From: Gammaproteobacteria bacterium
GTDB lineage: Bacteria; Pseudomonadota; Gammaproteobacteria; SZUA-229
Length of the DNA stretch: 64,000 bases
NCBI GenBank assembly: GCA_026195255.1
Contig: JAPHSS010000019.1
Location: 44,863-108,862, forward strand
Direction: 5' to 3'
The position numbers and the translations under genes were made by a program. Positions 56,644 to 63,990 of the stretch are shown in pieces; positions within the stretch are counted from its first letter, which is position 1, and every line of letters begins with the position of its first letter. Under the pieces are notes generated by a model. The model did no database searches. It saw only the letters and a list, made by a program, of their open reading frames with translations, and was not told the origin of the DNA.

Positions 56644-57547
56644 ATGAATTTTAAAATGCGAATTGGAATAGATCTGGGTGGCACTAAAATTGAAGGTATT
56701 GCGTTGGACGATAAAGGACCGTGAACTCATTCGGCACAGGGTTGCCACACCGATGGGTGATTACCAGGCAACAATCAGAGCTGTAGCAAATTTGGTGACT
56801 CATATAGAAACGACTTTAGATGACACTGGCAGTATTGGAATCGGTACGCCCGGGTCTTTGTCTCCTAAAACAGGTTTACTGCGAAACTCTAATTCTGTTT
56901 GTATGAACGGTAAACCTGTAAAACAGGATCTGGAAAAATTACTTAATCGTGAAATTCGTATAACGAACGATGCAAATTGTTTTGCATTATCAGAGGCGAC
57001 AGACGGTGCTGCTAAAGACGCTGAGATTGTTTTTGGTGTGATTATTGGTACCGGTACGGGCGCCGGTATTGTAATAAATGGCAAGGTTTTGAATGGTGCA
57101 AATGCGATAGCTGGTGAATGGGGGCATAACCCACTGCCCTGGCCGGATAAGAGTGAGTTGCCCGGCCCCCAATGTTATTGTGGAAAACATGGCTGTATAG
57201 AAACCTTTCTATCGGGGCCGGGTTTATCCGCAGACTATTTTGCTGTATCAGGTGAGCAGAAGACTGCTATTGAGATAGTTGCCCTGGCAACTACAGATTC
57301 ACAGGCTGAGGTTTGCCTGAGGAAGTATGAAGACAGAATGGCGCGTGGTCTGGCGTTTATTATTAATGTGCTGGACCCTGATGTCATTGTATTGGGGGGC
57401 GGTATGTCTAATGTCAGCAGCTTATATACCCGTATTCCTCAGTTATGGGGAAAGTATGTATTTTCAGATGTTGTGAATACCCGCCTTGTAACACCCGAAT
57501 ATGGCGACTCTAGCGGCGTTAGGGGCGCAGCGTGGTTGTGGAACTAA
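56644..57547 (+). pseudogene. ROK-family sugar kinase interrupted by a frameshift
   Basis: Starting at ATG 56644 or 56656 the frame reads MRIGIDLGGTKIEGIALDDKG, the ROK ATP-binding motif, then stops at 56721-56723 (TGA). The remainder (RELIRHRVATPMGDYQATI through the end at 57547) lies in another frame and includes DANCFALSEA, GHNPLPWP, the zinc motif CYCGKHGCIET and GGGMSN. Removing one C of the CC at 56719-56720 restores one continuous protein. So either a true frameshift or a sequencing error in an otherwise complete fructokinase-like gene of about 300 residues. The GTG at 56678 gives a downstream frame but is not the natural start. Confidence 0.85.
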
Positions 57548-57634
57548 ATCTGCCTGGCAGAGAGTTAGTATCAAGACATTGTAATAAAATAGCGGTAAAA
57601 TAATGCGATATAGACATATTACAGAGATAATCGA

Positions 57635-58174
57635 ATGAACAATCCTTTCGCGGAACAGCTTCTTAAGGCGGGTGTTGTAAATAAGCAACAGGTGAAAAAA
57701 GCCCAGCAGGAAAAAAATAAAAATAAAAAGCTGCTGCATAATAATAAAAAAATAAAACCAGTTAATGAAGCCAAGCTCAAAGCTGATAAAGCGGCTGAAG
57801 AAAAAGCCGCACGGGATCGTGAATTAAATAAGCGAAAACAGGACCAGGCAAGAGGCAAAGCGCTCTCAGCAGAAATCAATCAACTTATTACGGACAATAA
57901 ACTTAACCGTGATGAAGCTTGTGATATTGCATATAATTTTGAGCATCAAAATAAAGTTAAGAAAATTTATATCAATGCTGAAATGAAACAGCAGTTAGTT
58001 AAAGGCAAATTAGGTATTGCTCGAATTGAGGGTATATATGAGCTTGTGCCTTTAGATATAGCAGAAAAAATTAAACAACGTAATGAAAAACGAGTGGTTA
58101 TTTTTGAAGATGACATCAAAGATGAAAATGACCCTTATGCGGATTTTGAAGTTCCAGACGACCTTGTCTGGTAG
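57635..58174 (+). CDS. DUF2058 family protein (YaiL-like)
   Basis: 179 residues, cytosolic and strongly basic in the N-terminal half (KKAQQEKNKNKKLLHNNKKIKPV), then AEINQLITDNKLNRDEACDIAYNFEHQNKVKKIYINAEMKQQLVKGKLGIARI. It fits the DUF2058 family (E. coli YaiL, nucleoprotein/polynucleotide-associated). Function unknown; the basic part suggests nucleic-acid contact. Confidence 0.85.
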   Translation: MNNPFAEQLLKAGVVNKQQVKKAQQEKNKNKKLLHNNKKIKPVNEAKLKADKAAEEKAARDRELNKRKQDQARGKALSAEINQLITDNKLNRDEACDIAYNFEHQNKVKKIYINAEMKQQLVKGKLGIARIEGIYELVPLDIAEKIKQRNEKRVVIFEDDIKDENDPYADFEVPDDLVW

Positions 58175-58267
58175 TTTTTTTCCCGTTGAGCAGCGGTAAG
58201 TTATCTGCGGATAAATCGTCATATTCCAAATAAATATAGTCGAAAACTAACTATTATTGAAAATAAC

Positions 58268-59527
58268 ATGAACGATACCGTGAAAATGGGCAAAATTCTT
58301 GTAGAGCAATATCGCACTGTCAGGCAGGCTTCTCTTGATCTTTGCCAGTCAATGCAAATTGAAGACTTCGGTTTACAGGCAATGCCTGAAGTCAGCCCAC
58401 CTAAGTGGCATCTAGCCCATACCAGCTGGTTTTTCGAAACGTTTATTCTCAAGGTTTACGTTGCTGGATATCAATCATTTCACCCGTTATATGAAATGCT
58501 TTTTAACAGTTACTACAACGGTATCGGCGAGCAATATCCGAGATCACAGCGCGGTTTTTTATCACGCCCGACGGTAAAAGAAGTAATGAGTTATCGACAA
58601 TATATTGATGAAACCATGCAATCGCTATTGTGTAATGTTGAACATCCAGAATTTGAGCAAATATGTCAGCGCTGCAATTTAGGCTTGAACCACGAACAAC
58701 AGCATCAGGAATTGATGTGCACTGACATCAAATACAGTTTTTCATTTAACCCACTGTATCCCGCTTTATTCTCCGTACCTGAAAACAAAAGATGCACTAA
58801 CCGACCACTGACATTTACTGGGTTTGATACAGATGATGTGCTGACAGGTTATGTTGGGCAGGGTTTTCATTTCGACAACGAAAGACCTGCGCATAAATAT
58901 CATTTACAACCATATAAATTAGCCGATCGTGTTATCAACAATGCAGAATATCTGGCGTTCATTGAAGATGGAGGCTATTCACGCGCGGAGTTATGGCTAG
59001 CTGATGGCTGGATGTGGAAACAGATAAATAAGATTACACGGCCGTGTTATTGGCGGCAGCAGGATAATGAGTGGTTTGAATATACACTATATGGATTACA
59101 ACCGCTTAATACTGAATTACCGCTGTGCCATATAAACTTTTATGAAGCTGATGCATTTGCACGCTGGTCTGAAAAACGTTTACCCACTGAGCATGAATGG
59201 GAAGCGGCATGTAGAAAATTGTCACAAAAACCGGATAATGAATCGATAAAATTGCACCCACAATGCGTCAATAGTAGCGATAAAAAGTTACAGATGTTTG
59301 GCAGCGTCTGGCAATGGACGCAATCAAATTATTCAGCTTATCCAGGTTATCAAGCGGATAAGGGAGCGATTGGAGAATACAATGGGAAGTTTATGTGTAA
59401 CCAGATGGTGCTTCGAGGCAGCTCCTGTGTTACTCCACCCGGACATGCTCGAATTACTTATCGAAATTTTTTCTATGCCAAAGACCGGTGGCAGTTTAGT
59501 GGAATAAGACTCGCAGATAACATCTAA
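58268..59527 (+). CDS. egtB: EgtB-like sulfoxide synthase (ergothioneine family)
   Basis: 419 residues: an N-terminal DinB-like domain with HLAHTSWFFE and the iron-binding HEQQHQE motif, and a C-terminal formylglycine-generating-enzyme-like domain (about 200-415) with RLPTEHEWEAACRK, GSVWQWTQSNY and RGSSCVTPPGH. It joins hercynine and a sulfur donor in ergothioneine biosynthesis; the selenoneine enzyme SenA is a close relative, so the substrate is not fully fixed. The expected partner methyltransferase gene egtD is not next to it, and a possible gene remnant follows. Confidence 0.85.
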   Translation: MNDTVKMGKILVEQYRTVRQASLDLCQSMQIEDFGLQAMPEVSPPKWHLAHTSWFFETFILKVYVAGYQSFHPLYEMLFNSYYNGIGEQYPRSQRGFLSRPTVKEVMSYRQYIDETMQSLLCNVEHPEFEQICQRCNLGLNHEQQHQELMCTDIKYSFSFNPLYPALFSVPENKRCTNRPLTFTGFDTDDVLTGYVGQGFHFDNERPAHKYHLQPYKLADRVINNAEYLAFIEDGGYSRAELWLADGWMWKQINKITRPCYWRQQDNEWFEYTLYGLQPLNTELPLCHINFYEADAFARWSEKRLPTEHEWEAACRKLSQKPDNESIKLHPQCVNSSDKKLQMFGSVWQWTQSNYSAYPGYQADKGAIGEYNGKFMCNQMVLRGSSCVTPPGHARITYRNFFYAKDRWQFSGIRLADNI

Positions 59528-59868
59528 ACGAATAAGGAGTGACTGTATGTTTGCATCAGAAAAAATCAAGGCGAATCAATGGGTAATCAAGGAGTCTGAA
59601 CCCTTGATTATAAAATCGGGCCCATGGCACACATGATAAAACTCCCTGTTATATTAGTCGTTCGTGATTTTCTACCACTAAGCAAACGAAGTCCAAATCA
59701 TGGTATATTTGAGAAAATATGTAACGTGAGCTTTTGCTGACTGATTATGGCATAGAACATGGCAATATCGCAGAAAGGCGCCTTTACCCCTTAAATATCG
59801 TAATAGGGCGCCTTAGATGGCGGTATATTATAATGAATAGGATGCCTTAGGTGGCATCCTATCAACTA
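59528..59868. other. Spacer between egtB and the cassette array, with a short open frame
   Basis: 341 bp. A 29-codon frame (59547-59636) has a good ribosome site (AAGGAGT) but stops quickly (KSGPWHT then TGA) and may be a remnant of a lost downstream gene. A short repeated motif AGGCGCC / GGCGCCT occurs at about 59777 and 59809. No complete gene is seen. This is the chromosomal border of the integron-type cassettes. Confidence 0.5.
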
Positions 59869-59877
59869 GTTATGTGC
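59831..59877. other. Left-boundary recombination site of the cassette array (attC-like)
   Basis: A perfect 10-bp hairpin stem (ATAGGATGCC / GGCATCCTAT around 59837-59862) precedes GTTATGTGC (59869-59877). The latter is the R' end of cassette 1: its exact complement GCACATAAC occurs as R'' of the attC at 60447. The left half is not a full attC, so it could be a truncated attC or a secondary insertion site. Confidence 0.6.
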
Positions 59878-59893
59878 AAAAAGGATTAAAGCC

Positions 59894-60211
59894 ATGAATA
59901 AAATCAATCTTTATCTACAACTATTTGTTCTCTTGTTAATATTTCCAATTCAGTCATATTCTGCTGAAGGTCAATCTGCACAGGAATTTATGGCTGTTTC
60001 AAAAATAACTGGTGCATGCGGCATTCTAGACTCAATGTTACAGTTTCAAAAAACAACAAAAATGCTAGGTGGTAACGAATTCGTTTCAAGATTTTGGGCA
60101 ACGGAAGCAGCACGTCTTGGTCTGTCAATGCAGCAGTACTCAGACCAATGTAATAGCGCAATCACAACATATGATAAGTTATGGGCAGTTTTAGAAGAAA
60201 ACAAAAAATAG
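59894..60211 (+). CDS. Exported protein in cassette 1, unknown
   Basis: 105 residues with a signal peptide (NKINLYLQLFVLLLIFPIQS, cleavage about YSA). The mature part is helical (ASSKITGACGILDSMLQFQKTTKM-like, WATEAARLGLSMQQYSDQCNSAITTYDKL) with two Cys. Ribosome site AAAGGATT at good spacing. Not recognised; cassette genes often have no homologue outside integrons. Confidence 0.65.
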   Translation: MNKINLYLQLFVLLLIFPIQSYSAEGQSAQEFMAVSKITGACGILDSMLQFQKTTKMLGGNEFVSRFWATEAARLGLSMQQYSDQCNSAITTYDKLWAVLEENKK

Positions 60212-60220
60212 GTTAAAGAA

Positions 60221-60439
60221 ATGGAAATAGCTGATTATGAAATAACGACTCAAGAATTAATACCTCCACTAGGTAACATGTATACACATTACGCAGCAAT
60301 ATCGTGGGTATATATAAAAACAAATGAAGGCAATAAGCGCATCAATGTAGACCTTGGCGAGGAAAATGGAAAATCAGAAGAAGAAGCTAAAAATAAAATG
60401 AAAATAAAGTTTGAAGCATGGCTTGCCGAGCAACCGTAA
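60221..60439 (+). CDS. Small soluble protein in cassette 1, unknown
   Basis: 72 residues starting 9 nt after the previous stop, with GGTTAAAGA upstream. Sequence: YEITTQELIPPLGNMYTHYA then charged helix EENGKSEEEAKNKMKIKFEAW. No membrane segment. Two genes in one cassette are uncommon, which makes a paired function with the exported neighbour possible. Confidence 0.6.
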   Translation: MEIADYEITTQELIPPLGNMYTHYAAISWVYIKTNEGNKRINVDLGEENGKSEEEAKNKMKIKFEAWLAEQP

Positions 60440-60446
60440 TTCATCA

Positions 60447-60514
60447 GCACATAACAATGCGTTCAATCGGACGCGGCAAAAAACGCCGCGCCCATTAGCT
60501 AGGTCGTTAAGTTC
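60447..60514 (+). other. Integron attC site of cassette 1
   Basis: R'' box GCACATAAC (60447-60455) is the exact reverse complement of the R' end GTTATGTGC at 59869-59877, as required for a cassette flanked by these sites. Following are CAATGCGTTCAATCGG, the stem GACGCGGC / GCCGCG with an extrahelical base and A-rich loop, and R' GTTAAGTTC (60506-60514), whose G-TT is the crossover point. The arrangement resembles the aadA-type attC. Cassette 1 thus spans 59870-60506. Confidence 0.85.
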
Positions 60515-60517
60515 ACT

Positions 60518-61048
60518 ATGAAGAATCAACTACTCGGTAAATTGAAAGTTCTCCAAAAAGTACGTGGTGATACCAACGCGTTCGCAAATCATGATGAATT
60601 TCTCCCATGGTCCGATAGCGTCACTCCTTTACTTGAGTTTGATGAAGCATTGCACAAGAAATTTATATTCTGGTCGGATCATGTGAAATCCGCGTATCGT
60701 ATGGGTCGTGAACATCAAGATGCATTGGGTGAATGTATAGGAGTGATGAACCAAGCAGTTATTAAACTTGAGCTACAGCCTGAGAATGAAACCCCCAAGG
60801 AAAATGAAAAAATTAAAGAAATCCCTTACCCCTCAAAATTCACATTGAAGTGGCTTTATCAGCATGCCCCTATAAGTCTATGGGGCTGGTTTGTTGGTCT
60901 CTTGTTATCTGCTTTCGCTTTGGGTATTGGGTTTTCTGAAACATCTCTATATCAATTACTAAAGAGCGAGGCTTCTGAATCAGCACCCCAGCCACCAGAA
61001 CTTAACAAATCAAGCAAGCTGGACGCCGTAACCGGCGACCCTTCTTGA
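60518..61048 (+). CDS. Membrane-anchored protein in cassette 2, unknown
   Basis: 176 residues. N-terminal helical soluble part, one membrane segment about 120-140 (SLWGWFVGLLLSAFALGIGF) and a C-terminal tail (ESAPQPPELNKSSKLDAVTGDPS) that is encoded by the attC itself, a common cassette feature. No signal peptide, so the N-terminus is likely cytoplasmic. Ribosome site is poor; ATG lies 12 nt after the crossover. Function unknown. Confidence 0.7.
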   Translation: MKNQLLGKLKVLQKVRGDTNAFANHDEFLPWSDSVTPLLEFDEALHKKFIFWSDHVKSAYRMGREHQDALGECIGVMNQAVIKLELQPENETPKENEKIKEIPYPSKFTLKWLYQHAPISLWGWFVGLLLSAFALGIGFSETSLYQLLKSEASESAPQPPELNKSSKLDAVTGDPS

Positions 61049-61060
61049 GACGTTAGCTTC
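60998..61060 (+). other. Integron attC site of cassette 2
   Basis: R'' GAACTTAAC (60998-61006) is the exact reverse complement of GTTAAGTTC at 60506-60514, defining cassette 2 as 60507-61052. The folded part has TCAAG / CTTGA and GGACGCCG / CGGCG(A)CC pairs with a short GTAA-type loop and ends in R' GTTAGCTTC (61052-61060). The crossover G-TT at 61052 starts cassette 3. It overlaps the end of the preceding coding region. Confidence 0.85.
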
Positions 61061-61152
61061 AAAGTGTTAATGGCACATGAATCTAGACTCAAGGCATAGA
61101 ATGGTCTGGGTTAATTCATTATTAAAATTAATTAGAGAAGGCGAAAAGTAGT

Positions 61153-61722
61153 TTGAGTTTAAATAACGCACATGAAGGCTACGATTACCAAGATTTGATA
61201 ACAAGCTACTTTATTTTAAAGGAAATTTTAGATGGTAATCTTGATAGTGTTTTCTCAATTGATAAAAAGAATACCACAGGAGATATTCCTGATAGATTTG
61301 ATGACTTAGTTATTACTAACGGTGCGGATATACAACGTAAGCAGATTAAATATAGTAATGAATCAGTATCAAAAACACTAATAAAAGATTACCTTTCAAG
61401 TGATAGCCATTACTCAATAGCTCTTCATAAATTATTTGAAACATGGAAAGAACTTAAGACGTCTAATACTGAATTTAGATTATGTTTAGCTTGGGTAGAA
61501 CCAACTAACGATGATATTACAAGGGTATTAGAGCTACAGCCTAACAAATCCTCATTTAATGACTTTTCAACAAAGGTTTTTAAAATTAACCTTGATCTCC
61601 TATGGGAGGAAAATCCTGAGATTTTTAATCGCTGGAATAGCCTTAGCAGGAATATGGGGTCAGCCATTAGCAGTTCTCAGTCAATAGGTAACAGTTGTTT
61701 TTTACGTGTTTTTTTCACGTAA
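61153..61722 (+). pseudogene. Truncated DUF4297-like nuclease (anti-phage type) in cassette 3
   Basis: 189 residues from a TTG start. The N-terminal pattern AHEGYDYQDLITSYFILKEIL ... SIDKKNTTGDIPDRFDDLVI ... DIQRKQIKYSNE is the DUF4297 / Cap4-like dsDNA nuclease motif set (conserved Asp, Glu/Gln and QxK residues). Conserved similarity stops near residue 165 (about 61649); the rest (NMGSAISSSQSIGNSCFLRVF) is from the inserted element. Full-length relatives are several hundred residues or more, so this is a broken gene. It would have belonged to a defence-type system in the third cassette. Confidence 0.6.
61649..61663 (+). repeat. 15-bp direct repeat, left copy
   Basis: GGAATATGGGGTCAG, repeated identically at 63197-63211 on the other side of the IS. 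It marks the point where nuclease similarity stops. Could be a target duplication, target-site homology, or a REP-type sequence common in the host. Confidence 0.7.
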
Positions 61723-61726
61723 AAAA
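61698..61726. terminator. Hairpin terminator at element end
   Basis: Perfect stem TTTTTTACGTG (61698-61708) / CACGTAAAAAA (61716-61726) with a T-rich loop. It could stop transcription from either side. It lies within the last codons and just past the broken nuclease frame. Confidence 0.6.
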
Positions 61727-61734
61727 TAATCTGA

Positions 61735-62091
61735 TGTTTAAATCCATTAAAAATAATATGTACACCTAAAATTTAAAACAAAGTGACATAATAAATATGC
61801 ACCAGTCAGCCATCAGGATCTAGACAAGCGTGAACTTGTCCCAGGCAATAGTCATTGCCCCATAAAATCTTTAGTTCCCAACGCATATCCAGACATGTAG
61901 TGCCTGAGCACTTAACAGGTTTGTGGCTACTGATCACTCAGTTCCAGACCCCAATTGGCTTAGCGTTGAGGCACACTTACTTTTACCGCTTACAACATCA
62001 GTTGTTTAAAAAGGTCGAATGAGCAACTAATCAGGTCTGATGGTTATTAGCCAACCCCATTTCTGGTTTTCTCATTCAACCTAACTCTTTA
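61735..62091 (-). ncRNA. Structured non-coding region, putative bridge/seek RNA
   Basis: Downstream of the transposase (minus strand) lie three neat stem-loops: GACAAG / CTTGTC (61823-61840), GGCAAT / ATTGCC (61844-61859) and AGTGC / GCACT (61899-61912), followed by GC-balanced sequence up to 62091. In IS1111-group elements the guide RNA that directs target choice is encoded at this side. No claim is made on its exact ends or guide loops. Confidence 0.5.
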
Positions 62092-63108
62092 TCAGGCGAA
62101 GGCTTTATTTACATCAAAAGGCACCTGATCTTTTAGTATGTGGTAACAAGCTCGTGCGAGTTTATTAGCCACGGCCTTAATCGCGATGATGCCGTTGGTT
62201 TTCGCTTTCTTTTTTTGATAAAAGGCTTTTATTTTATCGTTGTAACGAACAGCAAAATTCGCTGCTTCAATAAATGCCCAGGCTAAATACTTGTTACCGT
62301 TTTTACGATTCCCTTCACCTTTTTTATTTCCATTGCTAAAACGTTCACTTTTGACGCAACGACAGTACGATGAAAAATTACCCACTTTGGAAAAACGTCT
62401 CATATCACCACTTTCAAGCATGATTGTGAGCCCTAATATTTCACCAATGCCAGATACAGTGAGCAACTTTTTGAACTCCTGTCGAATCCGTACTTGCTGT
62501 AAAACTGCATACTCTATATCGCTGATAGTACTTTGCAGGCATCTTATTATGTTCAGGTTGCTCTTCAATGACAGTGTGATATTTGGATCTTTAATTAACT
62601 TATCTGCCTGCTCATCATCAAGTTTTTTAATTTTATAGCTTGATAATGATTGCGCTGTATTTCGTGCTAATATATTTTGCAGACTCAAAATATTAGTCGT
62701 GCTTTGTCGTACTAACTGACTCCTTTTTCTAAGCAGGTCGCGTACGGCTCGCTCTTCTTTCGGATAAATAAAACCTGTCGGTAATATCTTCAGGCGCATT
62801 AAATGCGCTAACCACCTGGCATCATCTTTGTCGTCAGTGTGCTTTAAACCGCTGTATGTCTGAACGGCGGCGGTATTAACCAGCTTTACGGTATAACCCG
62901 CTTCAATCAATCCATCAACTAACCAATACCAGTTAAAAGTAGATTCAATGGCTATAGCTGTAATTTTGTTTTTATATACTGCAAGTTGCTTGAGGATTAG
63001 AGTCAAATCATTATCTAATTTTTTTTGATAAATCACTCTATCTACCTCATCGAGTATTACAATGACACTGTTATTTGAATGTAAATCAATTCCGCAATAT
63101 AATTCCAT
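62092..63108 (-). CDS. IS110/IS1111-family transposase
   Basis: 338 residues. N-terminal RuvC-like DEDD domain with likely acidic residues D8 (CGIDLHS), E55 (AIESTF) and D92/D95 (HTDDKDDA), and a C-terminal transposase_20 domain (LLTVSGIGEILGLTIMLES, FSSYCRCVKSERFSNGNKKG, YLAWAFIEAANFA). The frame is intact, so it could be active. The ribosome site AAAGGAACTCAC precedes the ATG. It sits inside the third cassette. Confidence 0.92.
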   Translation of the reverse strand: MELYCGIDLHSNNSVIVILDEVDRVIYQKKLDNDLTLILKQLAVYKNKITAIAIESTFNWYWLVDGLIEAGYTVKLVNTAAVQTYSGLKHTDDKDDARWLAHLMRLKILPTGFIYPKEERAVRDLLRKRSQLVRQSTTNILSLQNILARNTAQSLSSYKIKKLDDEQADKLIKDPNITLSLKSNLNIIRCLQSTISDIEYAVLQQVRIRQEFKKLLTVSGIGEILGLTIMLESGDMRRFSKVGNFSSYCRCVKSERFSNGNKKGEGNRKNGNKYLAWAFIEAANFAVRYNDKIKAFYQKKKAKTNGIIAIKAVANKLARACYHILKDQVPFDVNKAFA

Positions 63109-63196
63109 GTGAGTTCCTTTATTAGGTTTCGTTTAGTTTCAGAACCTTAACGATATATCCTATTGGAGGAACTCACTAGATGATTATCAGGTCTTG

Positions 63197-63211
63197 GGAA
63201 TATGGGGTCAG
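63197..63211 (+). repeat. 15-bp direct repeat, right copy
   Basis: Second copy of GGAATATGGGGTCAG. The neighbouring CAGGTCTTG also occurs twice here (63188-63196 and 63209-63217), resembling the GGTCAGGTCTTG-type sequences seen near REP-associated transposases. Confidence 0.65.
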
Positions 63212-63284
63212 GTCTTGCAATGCAGCATTAACTAAATGGACACCCACTCTAATAATAAATGATACCTGGATATAGCAATTTATG

Positions 63285-63362
63285 ACTATGTATGGCATTT
63301 TATGGTTAATAAGATACATTATTCCTAATATTAGGACTTCTGACCAATTAACTGTTATGCAA
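63285..63362 (+). other. Possible degenerate attC and cassette start
   Basis: Inner palindrome TCCTAATATTAGGA (63323-63336), flanking GGTTAAT / ATTAACT pairing and a terminal GTTATGC (63354-63360) like an R' end. R'' is not convincing (GCATTTT near 63293). If real, the amidase gene below starts a further cassette whose own attC is beyond the window. Confidence 0.3.
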
Positions 63363-63382
63363 AATTAATTTAAGGAGAAATT

Positions 63383-63990
63383 ATGTCGAAAATAATAGGG
63401 GGTAGTTTAGTTGATAAAAAAGTAAGTCAAAAAATATATAAAAGCTTACAAAAAGGAAACATGACAACTATAAATGCTATTGTTGTACATCAAACTGGCG
63501 CATCAACTGCACAACATACTTTCAACTCATATACAAGTTCCAGTAACGGGGCGCATTTTTTAATTGATAAAAACGGACAAATTTACCAAACAGCCTAACA
63601 AATAAAAAGACCTATCACGTAGGTAAAGTGAGGTCTCGCTGTATTGAAACAAAATCATGCTCTAAAACTGAGCTATCTACTGCTAATTCAATATATCTGA
63701 AAAAGGGACTATCATACCCAGTTAGAGTAAAAAATGTGCATGACCATGAAAAAACTAAAAGCTATCCTGACAGGTACCCTACTAATAACGATTCGATTGG
63801 TATTGAAGTAGTCGGAAACTATAATAAAAGCAACAGCACTTACGAGTCTATTAATGCAAAACAAAATCTTTCATTGAAGTGGTTAATTAATGAATTAACA
63901 GCGCATCTGAAGCTACAAAATAGCGACATATATAGACATCCTGAAGTATCATATAAACAACCCTCAGAAGCTAAAACAGCTAAATGGTAA
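63383..63990 (+). pseudogene. N-acetylmuramoyl-L-alanine amidase (Amidase_2/PGRP type) with a frameshift
   Basis: Start ATG 63383 after AAGGAGAAATT. The first frame (to 63598) reads NAIVVHQTGASTAQHTFNSY ... GAHFLIDKNGQIYQTA, then stops; the second frame continues directly as NKKTYHVGKVRSRCIE ... SYPDRYPTNNDSIGIEVVGNY and ends at 63990 (AKTAKW). Joining them needs one missing base near 63590. Zn-site residues are the His in VVHQTG, the His in TYHVG, and possibly the His in RHPEVS. Such amidases cleave peptidoglycan and also occur as type VI effectors. The joined product would be about 200 residues. The break may be real or an assembly error. Confidence 0.75.

Larger units (their letters stand above)
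61735..63180 (-). mobile_element. IS110/IS1111-family insertion sequence
   Basis: Element made of a DEDD transposase gene (62092-63108, minus) with a short 5' non-coding side and a long 3' non-coding side of about 350 nt, the layout of the IS1111 group. A 15-bp direct repeat GGAATATGGGGTCAG (61649-61663 and 63197-63211) flanks it. Faint sub-terminal inverted similarity (ATTGG ... GGAACT) occurs near 61930-61965 and 63163-63176. Exact termini cannot be fixed from sequence alone; the interval is approximate. Some IS1111 elements target integron attC sites. Confidence 0.7.

Noticed and set aside
56678..56720. GTG start for a separate ROK protein
   Set aside because: The region is the out-of-frame reading of the ATP-binding motif; the true start lies upstream and a base insertion explains the break.
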